From Rikenellaceae bacterium UBA1749 (lineage in GTDB: Bacteria; Bacteroidota; Bacteroidia; Bacteroidales; Rikenellaceae), in the NCBI GenBank assembly GCA_002315675.1, contig DCHP01000034.1:1-6113 (forward strand): a stretch of 6,113 bases of DNA, in the 5' to 3' direction. The position numbers were made by a program, and so were the translations under genes. A model generated the notes under the pieces. That model saw only the letters and a list, made by a program, of their open reading frames with translations, was not told where the DNA came from and searched no databases. Below, in pieces: positions 1 through 6,113 of this stretch. Numbering within the stretch: the first letter of the stretch is position 1; each line of letters opens with the position of its first letter.

Positions 1-51
1 GAGGAATCCAATGACTAACTAACAATCAAATCATAGTACTACATCCTAAAT

Positions 52-82
52 AGAAAGACAGCAGCTAAACTGCTGTCTTTCT
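52..82 (+). terminator. Perfect 13-bp hairpin, probable terminator of an upstream gene
   Basis: The arms AGAAAGACAGCAG (52-64) and CTGCTGTCTTTCT (70-82) are exact reverse complements around the 5-base loop CTAAA. The right arm ends in a T-rich stretch and AT-rich DNA follows (gatatatatagtttt), but there is no clean run of U directly after the stem. The position, just inside the left edge and far from the start at 470, fits the 3' end of a gene located left of the window. In frame 1 the first bases read E-E-S-N-D-stop (1-18), which could be that gene's tail, but this is too short to support. A stem this perfect could also act on the opposite strand. Confidence 0.65.
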
Positions 83-469
83 GATATATATAGTTTTCAA
101 AGTGTCAAAAACAAAGTAAAAACACTAAAATTTCGTACTATCGTGTAAAGCTGCCTATGATTTATATCTTAACGTCTACAAAAAATATGAAAAGACATTA
201 TATACTTTAGTAATAACAATGATATGGGCATGCACTCACCCATCATAGAACATGATTCATGAAAATTCGGTGAAAAAGGCTCTGGCATTGATATACAGAG
301 GACTATTAAATTATATCTGAACTATTTACTACTCGGTATATCCTAATAATAAGTCAAGTTTTCCAAATTCTTACAAAAAAAAGATACTTGAAAAAATTCA
401 TGTTTAAGAGAAATCATATTAACTTAGAGCTATCAAGTAATAATCTATTAACCATATAAACACAATTCC
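83..469. other. Non-coding AT-rich region and leader of the oxidoreductase gene
   Basis: No convincing coding frame is seen on either strand in these 387 bases. Two small inverted repeats are present. One has ATGATATGGG (219-228) facing CCCATCAT (239-246), with a 2-base bulge. The other is CATGA-T-TCATG (251-261). Either could be a regulator site, but both are short enough to be chance. I found no good match to the Bacteroidota -33/-7 promoter pattern (TTTG and TAnnTTTG). The bases just before the start at 470 are A-rich with no Shine-Dalgarno sequence, which is usual in Bacteroidota. Confidence 0.5.
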
Positions 470-1783
470 ATGATTTCAAGAAGACAATTCCTGCTTCAAT
501 CCTCAGCTGCAGCTGCGGGGCTAATGATTCCAGATGTTTTGATGGGCCAAGTTCCTGAATCCATGAAGGTCGGAAGCAATGACAAAATTAGAGTTGGCCT
601 AATCGGATGCCTCAGTATGGGATGGGGTGATCTTGCTGAATTTTTCCATTTTCCCGAAGCAGAATGTGTTGCCCTATGCGACATCGACAAAAGCGCCCTA
701 GATAAACGTGCCGTCGAATTGGAAAAAATAACAAGTAAGAAACCTAAACTTTTCTATGATTATAGAAAACTTCTTGAGGATAAGGATATTGACGCTGTAG
801 TAATAGGCACACCTGATCACTGGCATTGTCTTATGACCTGCGATGCTTGCGCTGCCGGAAAAGATGTTTATGTGGAAAAACCGCTTGCCAATTCAATCGC
901 CGAGTGCGATGCAATGGTATCTTTTGCAAAAAAGTACAATCGTGTAGTACAGGTGGGGCAACAACAGAGAAGTGGCGTTATCTGGCACGAAATGAAAAAA
1001 TACATCGACTCCGGCATGCTTGGCAGGATAGCTAAGGTCAATGTCTGGGCAAATTTCTCATATGCTTCAATCCTTAAACCAGCCATTGATTCAAATCCGC
1101 CTGCAAATGTTGATTTCGATATGTGGCTCGGTCCTGCTCCGCAGAGAAGTTTCAACGCAAGTCGTTTCCATGGCCTATGGAGAATGTTTTGGGATTATGG
1201 CGGAGGTCTGTTGACAGATTGGGGCGTACACCTTCTGGATATGGCCCTATGGGGTATGAATGTGACAACAATGCCTAAAAGAGTGATGGCTACGGGAGGC
1301 AATTTTGCTTATCCAACCAATTTTGCCGAAACTTTTGACACATTGTCAGTGCTTTGGGAATATGATGGTTTTACTATTCAGTGGAACAATGTTGCCGCAT
1401 CAGAAATAGGACCATATGGAAAGAGTTATGGACTTGAATTCATCGGAACTGATGGGGTGCTGGTTGCCAATCGCGAAGGCTGGGAGGTTATTCCCAAAAA
1501 AGGAAGTGGACTTGAACCTGCCTCATTCAAACCGGACGATAAAGATAGAACGAACCATGTGGGGAATTTCCTTCAGTGCATCAAGGATAGGAATTTTGAC
1601 ACGGCCTGTACCATTCAAAACGGCAGTTTTTGTGCGAAATTCGCACATATTGGAAATATTGCCGCAAGAACACATTCTTCATTGGTATATGACGACATCC
1701 GCCATACCTTCGGAAACTCTGAGGCTGATCGTCTTATCAAGCCTACATATCGCCAACCTTGGAACTTTCCAAGTCTGAAATAA
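470..1783 (+). CDS. Tat-exported Gfo/Idh/MocA family oxidoreductase
   Basis: A 437-residue NAD(P)-dependent oxidoreductase that probably acts on a sugar or sugar derivative; the substrate cannot be read from sequence. Residues 3-8 (SRRQFL) followed by a hydrophobic stretch to about residue 26 form a twin-arginine signal, so the folded, cofactor-loaded enzyme is expected outside the cytoplasm. The N-terminal Rossmann domain (about 39-160) shows VGLIGC (42-47), an acidic D71 after the second strand, TPDHWH (114-119) and the family EKP motif (136-138), whose lysine K137 is usually catalytic. QVGQQQRS (161-168) opens the C-terminal alpha/beta domain, which carries WLGPAP (219-224) and GGGLLTDWGVHLLD (244-257). 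There D250 and H254 match the conserved acid/histidine motif of the family. Length is normal and the gene looks intact. The start is set by the Tat motif. An oddity is the glycine-rich loop, GCLSMG (46-51), where a glycine is expected in the middle. It is not GH109-like. The family assignment is firm; the reaction is unknown. Confidence 0.93.
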   Translation: MISRRQFLLQSSAAAAGLMIPDVLMGQVPESMKVGSNDKIRVGLIGCLSMGWGDLAEFFHFPEAECVALCDIDKSALDKRAVELEKITSKKPKLFYDYRKLLEDKDIDAVVIGTPDHWHCLMTCDACAAGKDVYVEKPLANSIAECDAMVSFAKKYNRVVQVGQQQRSGVIWHEMKKYIDSGMLGRIAKVNVWANFSYASILKPAIDSNPPANVDFDMWLGPAPQRSFNASRFHGLWRMFWDYGGGLLTDWGVHLLDMALWGMNVTTMPKRVMATGGNFAYPTNFAETFDTLSVLWEYDGFTIQWNNVAASEIGPYGKSYGLEFIGTDGVLVANREGWEVIPKKGSGLEPASFKPDDKDRTNHVGNFLQCIKDRNFDTACTIQNGSFCAKFAHIGNIAARTHSSLVYDDIRHTFGNSEADRLIKPTYRQPWNFPSLK

Positions 1784-1965
1784 TTTTTGACAATTCTTTC
1801 ACAAAAACACAACTTTTCGTTTTGACTTCTCTATTAGGACTGACATAGAACACTTATTACTACATTGGTAGAAATACGACTTACTTTCTGCAAAACCATC
1901 TGAAATTCTTAGACGCCAGAATAATCATACGCACTCGATAGTGGGGAGGTAAACTACACCTTAGG

Positions 1966-2015
1966 ATATTGACGCCGGGAAAACCATGATTTCATTCGTG
2001 GGAGGTGGTCAATAT
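1966..2015 (+). other. Two-tier intergenic hairpin, candidate RNA structure or operator
   Basis: An outer stem pairs ATATTGAC (1966-1973) with GTCAATAT (2008-2015). It can extend inward by pairing GCC (1974-1976) with GGT (2004-2006), one G being bulged. After an internal loop (GGGAAAA against GA), an inner stem pairs CCATGA (1984-1989) with TCGTGG (1996-2001) around the loop TTTCAT, including one G-T pair. No T-run follows, so it is not a standard intrinsic terminator. It may be part of a leader or a small RNA, or the outer arms may be a spaced binding site, since they share the TCAATAT core repeated further downstream. I recognise no known RNA family. Confidence 0.35.
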
Positions 2016-2069
2016 TACTTTGTTATTACCTTTTCCATAATTTGGTCTATGGATTTTTTGAACTTTAAG

Positions 2070-2077
2070 TAAATTTG
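2070..2077 (+). promoter_or_regulatory. Possible Bacteroidota -7 promoter element
   Basis: TAAATTTG matches the TAnnTTTG consensus of the Bacteroidota -7 box exactly. The nearest upstream TTTG that could serve as the -33 box is at 2041-2044, 25 bases away, which is longer than the usual spacing of about 19-21. If used, transcription would start around 2085 and give a leader of about 130 bases that includes the dyad at 2148-2175. The spacing mismatch keeps this tentative. Confidence 0.2.
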
Positions 2078-2147
2078 AGATTTGAATATAAATTCACGTC
2101 TATGCATACACATAATATTAATTTTTTAACCATTATTTGAAGATGGC

Positions 2148-2175
2148 ATAGTATAAATATCAATATTCATACTAT
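2148..2175. promoter_or_regulatory. 28-bp near-perfect dyad, candidate operator
   Basis: The outer arms ATAGTAT (2148-2154) and ATACTAT (2169-2175) and the inner arms AATAT (2156-2160) and ATATT (2163-2167) are symmetric about the central CA (2161-2162). Only the pair 2155/2168 (A against C) breaks the symmetry. The dyad ends 41 bases before the start codon at 2217. The 2-base centre is too tight for a fully paired RNA hairpin, so a dimeric DNA-binding protein site is the more natural reading. No regulator gene is visible in the window. Confidence 0.45.
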
Positions 2176-2207
2176 ACAAATAACCGACTATTATCAATAT
2201 TCCATAC
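2158..2207 (+). repeat. Imperfect direct repeat upstream of the large secreted-protein gene
   Basis: TATCAATATTCATAC (2158-2172) is repeated as TATCAATATTCCATAC (2192-2207), differing only by one extra C, with copy starts 34 bases apart. The first copy is the right-hand part of the dyad at 2148-2175, so the second copy looks like an extra half-site. It ends only 9 bases before the ATG, where bound protein or RNA structure could affect transcription or translation initiation. Confidence 0.45.
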
Positions 2208-2216
2208 AATAAGACA

Positions 2217-5200
2217 ATGAGAAAATCATCACATATAGTAGTATCATTATTATCATTATTGTCTATTCCGGCAATAGCCGAATGCACAGCCCCAATTATT
2301 TCACAATCCTACGTCCAGAAACTTCAGAATATATATACTCCAGAGAACGGGATTCAGGAAATCAAACCCGGGGAAACACTTGTCAAAACTTTCCAGCTTC
2401 CGGTATCCTACATACCTATCAAAACTACACTTAGAGTTGCCGGCAACACATTGATTCCTCAGCCATTCACAAATAGGGGCGAAGATTATTTCAGAAAATG
2501 TGAAACTATCCTTAATGACAATCTCGACCCGAAAATTACTATGTCTGATAGTAACTCACTATATTTTAAGGGAGACAATGATGATTTTAAAAGAATGGTA
2601 TGGAACCGAATCCCACTAAGTAAAATTAGCAATAAGAATTTCATCGTATCAGTTCCTATCCCAAAATGCACAAAGTTCTGCGTTATGCCAGAGGGAAGTT
2701 TCGGTGTAGAACTCGGAATCTACTTCATGAAGAACGGAAGACATGAATTAGATGTTTTTGATTCACCCGATTCAACTATTTTCATTCCTATTCCTGAAGG
2801 AAGCTACGAAAAAAAATACATAACTCAGAAAGTTTCACTTCCTGAAAAAGCAGCCTGCATACTCCTTTCGATAGGAGGTTCTCATTTCACCGGAGAGTGC
2901 TGGGTCGAAGCTCCAAGTTTTACGAGCAAAAAAGATACACTTTGGCATATGCCTTTCAAGGCTCGCATTGTAGACAACAAAGGATGGGCATACAAAGATG
3001 TAGACTACACCAAGGATGAAATAAACTATTGGGTATCAGTCAATATGTCAGAAAGATGGTGGCCGTATTGGAAAATAGAGTTCAACGGCAAAACCATCCA
3101 GGATGGTAAAATATTCGATAGATGCTCCCATATTGCGGACTTCTACGTACAACTTCCAGCAGAGGCTGCAAATGGCGGAACACTGAGTCTGACATTGGTA
3201 GATGAGCCTCACAGGAAGAACTATCCATACCAGCTACGCCACCTTGACATAATATCCGAACCTGCAAGGGATTTTGAAGTAATATGCGTACCAAAGTACG
3301 TTTCAATGGGTTCAGAATTTGGAGTACTCGTAGAGACCAATATTCCTGACATCAGTCTGACCACCAGTGCAGATTCATGCATCACCCCAGGATTCCAGAC
3401 CTATATTCTTCGTAAACCAGGTCTCCATGTTTTGAAGTTCAAGGCTCTTTCTACCAAATCTTGTGCTAAAATTACTATCAGTGATGGCACAAGAACAGAA
3501 AATTGTGCCATAGATCAGATAATATGTAAGGGACGCGACAATGTATACTTGTCCGTAGGAGACGACATATATATTGACAAGCACTACGATGAATACTCAA
3601 GATACTTCAAGTGGTATCTTTCTTCCAGAGCCGGTAACTGGTTTCAATTCCGTCCATCATACCAATGGAGCGGTGTGAGAGAAATCGATACTGAAGTCGT
3701 GAAATATTTCACCGACCTTCTGAATGATCTTCAAATGCCATATGCCTGGCAGGTAGAAGGCCGGACATTTGCAGGTGTCAACATTAATCCGACAAAAGTC
3801 CAGCTCGAGTCTCCGATGTTCATGGGGAAACAGGCACACGAAAACGATGGCGGTTACTATTACTGGCATCAATTCCAATACCAGGGCCTCCAATCCGACA
3901 TAGCAGCAAAAACACGTCCATACGGAGGTATTTTCGCCAAGAAACGTCCTGAATTTACAGACCATGGGGCATTTGTTCATTACGATCCATACTGCATCAG
4001 CGACATGGCCATGGGTGCCAGGTATTTCGTCGACAACATCAGATTATCAAAGGGAGAATCAAGCCGGCATACAGGCCCGTCAACTATGTTCCGTTATTTC
4101 TATCAGGCAGGATACGACTGGTGCGGCGCAGAACAGATGTATGGACCTGAAGATGTAATCATGTCATCGCTACGCGGTGCCTCAAGAGCCTATGACCGAC
4201 CTATTTTCGGAACCCTTCATGCAATGCAATGGAATAATGGATCACTGACAACACCGGATCATCCTTTGGTTCACTACATGTCTCTCGCTGTCGCATACAT
4301 GCATGGATCATCCCATATAAATACAGAAGATGCACTCTGGACAGATGAATTTCTCAACGATCGCTACACTGAAGCAGGGAAAGCACATATGGATGGGCAG
4401 AACAGGATTCTGGATTTTATCCAGACACATACAAGACGAGGAAATTTCCATACACGCATCGGTACAATACAGGGAAGAAACGACTCATGGCTATGCTTTC
4501 AACGCTGGAATGCATGGTCACAGGAAGGAGATGAATGGAAGTTCGCAGACGCAGAACTTAGTTTCGACCTGTTAAAGATATTCTATCCTAACTGCAATCT
4601 CGGTTTTTGCAACAAGGAACATATGTTCACTCATACTCCATATGGCCCAATAGATATATTTCCAATAGAAGCCCCACAGGACCAGTTGGATAGTTATGGA
4701 ATGATTGTCTTTCTTGGCTGGAACACATATAAGAAGGAGGATTTCGAGCATCTCAAGACCTATGTGCAGCGTGGCGGGACTCTTATCATGACCGCGGCGC
4801 ATATCAATTCCAACCTCAAACATGACGGAATTCCTCAGTTCCCAGATGATGACGCACCGCTACGCCAATTGTTGGGCGATGATTATAGATCCATGAAAGG
4901 TATGAATGTCATCAAATACGGCTATGGACAGGTATATTACTTCGCAGATCCGAAATACCCTGTAGCTGATGAGATTAGGTCAGAATATGAGAGATGTATC
5001 CGCAATGAGGCTTCAAGAATCGTGGCAGGTGAAACTGATAAAGGATGGGTTGATACTGGCGATGCAATCGATTTCACAGTCTGGGATGAAGGTAGCCACC
5101 GAACCATCTATCTATTAAATACAGACTGGAAACACAGAGACACATGTACGGTTTGCAATTTCATATACGGAAGAAACAACTTTTCAGTTGATGTCAAGTC

Positions 5201-5453
5201 TGGTCTTATTGGTACAATCCACTGCAAGGATGGCCTTGCTCTGCACCCCCAATCCAACACAAGCGATATCCTTGACATAGCAAGGACAAAAGATGGATGG
5301 ACAGTGACTATTCAAACAACAAATTCAGACACGTTTGATTGCTTCCGCAAGGATGGCTTTCCTTCAGAACCAATCCACATCACTCAAGCAGGAATACATA
5401 TACTAAAAATTCCAGCTATGGCTAAAAATGTTAAGTCAGCAGCAAAGGAATAG
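2217..5453 (+). CDS. Large secreted multidomain protein, putative glycoside hydrolase of unrecognised family
   Basis: I do not recognise the family of this 1078-residue protein. Residues 1-21 form a Sec signal (basic RK, hydrophobic VVSLLSLLSIP, then AIA before E22), so it is exported. The -1 residue E22 before C23 argues against a lipoprotein. About 40-440 looks like two or three beta-sandwich domains (alternating strands, e.g. 240-350 and 351-437). About 441-790 has a beta/alpha rhythm rich in aromatics, as in a carbohydrate-active barrel: WQVEG (511-515), YDWCGAEQMYGPED (633-646), FGTLHAMQWN (664-673) and HGSSHINTEDALW (696-708). E639 and E704, at the ends of predicted strands, are candidate catalytic acids (inference). 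About 805-935 resembles the GATase/trimerisation-like domain of GH42-type enzymes: YGMIVFLGWN (827-836), then LKTYVQRGGTLIMTA (846-860). The tail (about 945-1067) is another beta-sandwich. There is no Shine-Dalgarno sequence. It lies 433 bp after the oxidoreductase and has its own dyad and repeat upstream. The frame is intact. A binding or structural role is also possible if the acids are not catalytic. Confidence 0.85.
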   Translation: MRKSSHIVVSLLSLLSIPAIAECTAPIISQSYVQKLQNIYTPENGIQEIKPGETLVKTFQLPVSYIPIKTTLRVAGNTLIPQPFTNRGEDYFRKCETILNDNLDPKITMSDSNSLYFKGDNDDFKRMVWNRIPLSKISNKNFIVSVPIPKCTKFCVMPEGSFGVELGIYFMKNGRHELDVFDSPDSTIFIPIPEGSYEKKYITQKVSLPEKAACILLSIGGSHFTGECWVEAPSFTSKKDTLWHMPFKARIVDNKGWAYKDVDYTKDEINYWVSVNMSERWWPYWKIEFNGKTIQDGKIFDRCSHIADFYVQLPAEAANGGTLSLTLVDEPHRKNYPYQLRHLDIISEPARDFEVICVPKYVSMGSEFGVLVETNIPDISLTTSADSCITPGFQTYILRKPGLHVLKFKALSTKSCAKITISDGTRTENCAIDQIICKGRDNVYLSVGDDIYIDKHYDEYSRYFKWYLSSRAGNWFQFRPSYQWSGVREIDTEVVKYFTDLLNDLQMPYAWQVEGRTFAGVNINPTKVQLESPMFMGKQAHENDGGYYYWHQFQYQGLQSDIAAKTRPYGGIFAKKRPEFTDHGAFVHYDPYCISDMAMGARYFVDNIRLSKGESSRHTGPSTMFRYFYQAGYDWCGAEQMYGPEDVIMSSLRGASRAYDRPIFGTLHAMQWNNGSLTTPDHPLVHYMSLAVAYMHGSSHINTEDALWTDEFLNDRYTEAGKAHMDGQNRILDFIQTHTRRGNFHTRIGTIQGRNDSWLCFQRWNAWSQEGDEWKFADAELSFDLLKIFYPNCNLGFCNKEHMFTHTPYGPIDIFPIEAPQDQLDSYGMIVFLGWNTYKKEDFEHLKTYVQRGGTLIMTAAHINSNLKHDGIPQFPDDDAPLRQLLGDDYRSMKGMNVIKYGYGQVYYFADPKYPVADEIRSEYERCIRNEASRIVAGETDKGWVDTGDAIDFTVWDEGSHRTIYLLNTDWKHRDTCTVCNFIYGRNNFSVDVKSGLIGTIHCKDGLALHPQSNTSDILDIARTKDGWTVTIQTTNSDTFDCFRKDGFPSEPIHITQAGIHILKIPAMAKNVKSAAKE

Positions 5454-5509
5454 GAAAAGTGACCTATAGATCTATATTTTGGCGTATAGTTCAATATGGA
5501 TAAAAATCA

Positions 5510-5550
5510 ATGTTGCAGGGGCTTCAGATTATACTGAAGCCCTGCAACAT
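5510..5550. terminator. Strong hairpin between convergent genes, probable bidirectional terminator
   Basis: TGTTGCAGGGGCTTCAG (5511-5527) pairs with CTGAAGCCCTGCAACA (5534-5549) around the loop ATTATA, with one bulged G. An A-T pair at 5510/5550 extends it to 17 pairs. On the plus strand the stem is followed by TCTTATCATAA; on the minus strand the DNA after it is TTGATTTTTATCC, which is T-rich. It lies 56 bases after the stop of the large secreted-protein gene and about 100 bases beyond the end of the minus-strand remnant, so it can serve both directions. Confidence 0.8.
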
Positions 5551-5650
5551 CTTATCATAATGACATTAAGCCTTTACAGGCACATACCCTTCATGAGAGA
5601 GGATACCTCATTCGTTGACTTCTAACGAGTACTCCTTTTCAGAATATAGA

Positions 5651-6041
5651 TCATGAAACATAAAGGTTATACAGAAATAGGAAGAGTACCACCTTCCATA
5701 GCCAATGGTTCTTTAACAGGAGTAATACGCAATGGCTCATCTATCGTATTTTCAGCATTCGGATCATCAGCTGTAAATCTGACACGTTCAAGTCCACTGA
5801 GAATCTGTCCCTTTTTCAAGCCTTTGAAATTAATATCAATGTTCCTAATTTCTTCAGTAGCATTGATTTTTTTTATGTAAAACAAATCCCCATCAGATAC
5901 TGCACTTGCAAACAGTCCATTCCTTCCGGTAACATTATTATTATCCTGTGTAATGGAAAGTACGTTTGATCCCTTATAAATTGAATAAAGTTGCTGAACA
6001 TACCAGCTGGAAGTCCGCATTACCCTTAGCCCAACTTTGAC
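5651..6041 (-). pseudogene. C-terminal remnant of a GH51-type alpha-L-arabinofuranosidase
   Basis: The minus-strand frame open from 6041 to the TAA at 5667-5669 reads as the C-terminal beta domain of GH51 alpha-L-arabinofuranosidases. It has MRTSSWYVQQLYSIYKG (the segment joining barrel and C-domain, usually TPNYYVQQLYS-like), then GLFASAVSDGD, FYIKKINATEEIRNIDINF, KGLKKGQ and NAENTIDEP. The intact enzyme would release terminal arabinose from plant arabinans or arabinoxylans. Only about 118-125 residues remain of a protein normally of 500 or more, so the barrel with both catalytic glutamates is absent. An in-frame stop at 6042-6044 blocks extension, and no homologous barrel sequence is recognised in the 72 bases before the window edge. 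After GGTLPIS the frame ends V-stop, but a one-base shift gives YNLYVS-stop (5651-5671), which fits the usual family ending (like LPxxSFNLYxx). A frameshift near the natural end is therefore likely. ATG at 6020 could start a 117-residue product, but an isolated C-domain is unlikely to be functional. Confidence 0.75.
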
Positions 6042-6060
6042 CTAAAGCATAAATTTTCAG

Positions 6061-6113
6061 CTATTTTTCATTGAATTCAAGTGCCAGATTTAATATAACT
6101 GCCTGATAATCAA
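6061..6113 (-). CDS. Possible C-terminal end of a gene entering from the right
   Basis: One minus-strand frame is open from the right edge for 16 codons and ends at TAG (6061-6063), reading DYQAVILNLALEFNEK. The amphipathic, leucine-rich make-up looks coding, and the other two minus frames contain stops. It could be the tail of a neighbouring gene 19 bases before the arabinofuranosidase remnant, or chance. I do not recognise the sequence as part of a GH51 barrel. Confidence 0.2.
   Translation of the reverse strand, partial: DYQAVILNLALEFNEK

Larger units (their letters stand above)
1784..2216. other. 433-bp intergenic region with structured elements
   Basis: There is no gene here on either strand. 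The composition is uneven. A less AT-rich island at about 1910-2010 contains a two-tier hairpin (1966-2015), while 2041-2216 is very AT-rich and holds a possible promoter element, a dyad and a repeated motif. The motif TCAATATT occurs at 2009-2016, 2160-2167 and 2194-2201, and a reverse-oriented near copy, ATATTGA, sits at 1966-1972. The gap is long for a simple two-gene operon, so the downstream gene probably has its own promoter. A weak TTTTTG/CAAAAA pairing (1784-1789 with 1802-1807) lies directly after the oxidoreductase stop and is not a convincing terminator. Confidence 0.6.

Noticed and set aside
470..1783. Assignment of the oxidoreductase to GH109 (NAD-dependent alpha-N-acetylgalactosaminidase), which also has a Tat signal and Rossmann fold
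   Set aside because: The C-terminal half carries GGGLLTDWGVHLLD, the ordinary oxidoreductase motif, and I do not see the GH109-type segments after the EKP region.
1784..1807. TTTTTG/CAAAAA pairing directly after the oxidoreductase stop as a terminator
   Set aside because: The stem is almost all A-T, the loop is 12 bases and no T-run follows.
1892..1987. Repeated words AAAACCAT (1892-1899, 1980-1987) and GACGCC (1912-1917, 1971-1976)
   Set aside because: The spacings differ and the words are short, so they do not form a consistent repeat unit.
2217..2290. Lipoprotein signal peptide for the large secreted protein, because C23 follows the hydrophobic segment
   Set aside because: The residue before the cysteine is E22, which does not fit a lipobox. 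AIA just before E22 is a good signal peptidase I site.
2486..4823. Several antisense or alternative open frames of 60-110 codons inside the large gene, and similar ones inside the oxidoreductase gene
   Set aside because: They lie entirely within clearly coding sequence, show no family motifs, and are explained as frame shadows.
5603..5627. Small hairpin TCGTT/AACGA between the strong terminator and the remnant
   Set aside because: The 5-bp stem with a 7-base loop is too weak to call, and there is no context requiring a second element there.
5653..5880. Plus-strand open frame of 75 codons overlapping the arabinofuranosidase remnant
   Set aside because: It is the complement of the recognisable GH51 C-domain and has no signature of its own.

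Overview
The window is AT-rich. It has weak or absent Shine-Dalgarno sequences, long AT-rich intergenic gaps, a twin-arginine-exported Gfo/Idh/MocA oxidoreductase and large secreted polysaccharide-degradation-type proteins. Together these suggest a member of the Bacteroidota, most likely Bacteroidales, in a carbohydrate-related accessory locus. No rRNA, tRNA, CRISPR array, transposase or integrase is visible.

Layout, left to right. Bases 1-469 contain no gene. A perfect 13-bp hairpin at 52-82 probably terminates transcription from a gene lying to the left, and an AT-rich leader follows. Bases 470-1783 (+) encode a 437-residue oxidoreductase with a Tat signal. Bases 1784-2216 are a 433-bp intergenic region with unusual structure: a two-tier hairpin at 1966-2015, a 28-bp near-perfect dyad at 2148-2175, and a partial second copy of that dyad just before the next start codon. 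Bases 2217-5453 (+) encode a 1078-residue secreted multidomain protein. Its architecture resembles a glycoside hydrolase (beta-sandwiches, a probable (beta/alpha)-barrel, a Rossmann/GATase-like domain, a C-terminal beta-sandwich), but I cannot place it in a named family. A strong hairpin at 5510-5550 separates it from a convergent minus-strand remnant at 5651-6041. That remnant is the C-terminal domain of a GH51-type alpha-L-arabinofuranosidase, without its catalytic domain and apparently frameshifted near its natural end. A short open frame enters from the right edge on the minus strand (6061-6113) and cannot be identified.

How the parts may fit together (inference): the two intact genes are co-oriented, both are exported, and both look like sugar-acting enzymes. 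The first would oxidise or reduce a sugar with a nicotinamide cofactor. The second would bind or cleave a glycan. The 433-bp gap with its own operator-like dyad suggests that the large gene has its own control rather than simple read-through. The decayed arabinofuranosidase suggests the neighbourhood has been reshaped by gene loss, and that arabinose-containing plant glycans were once handled here.
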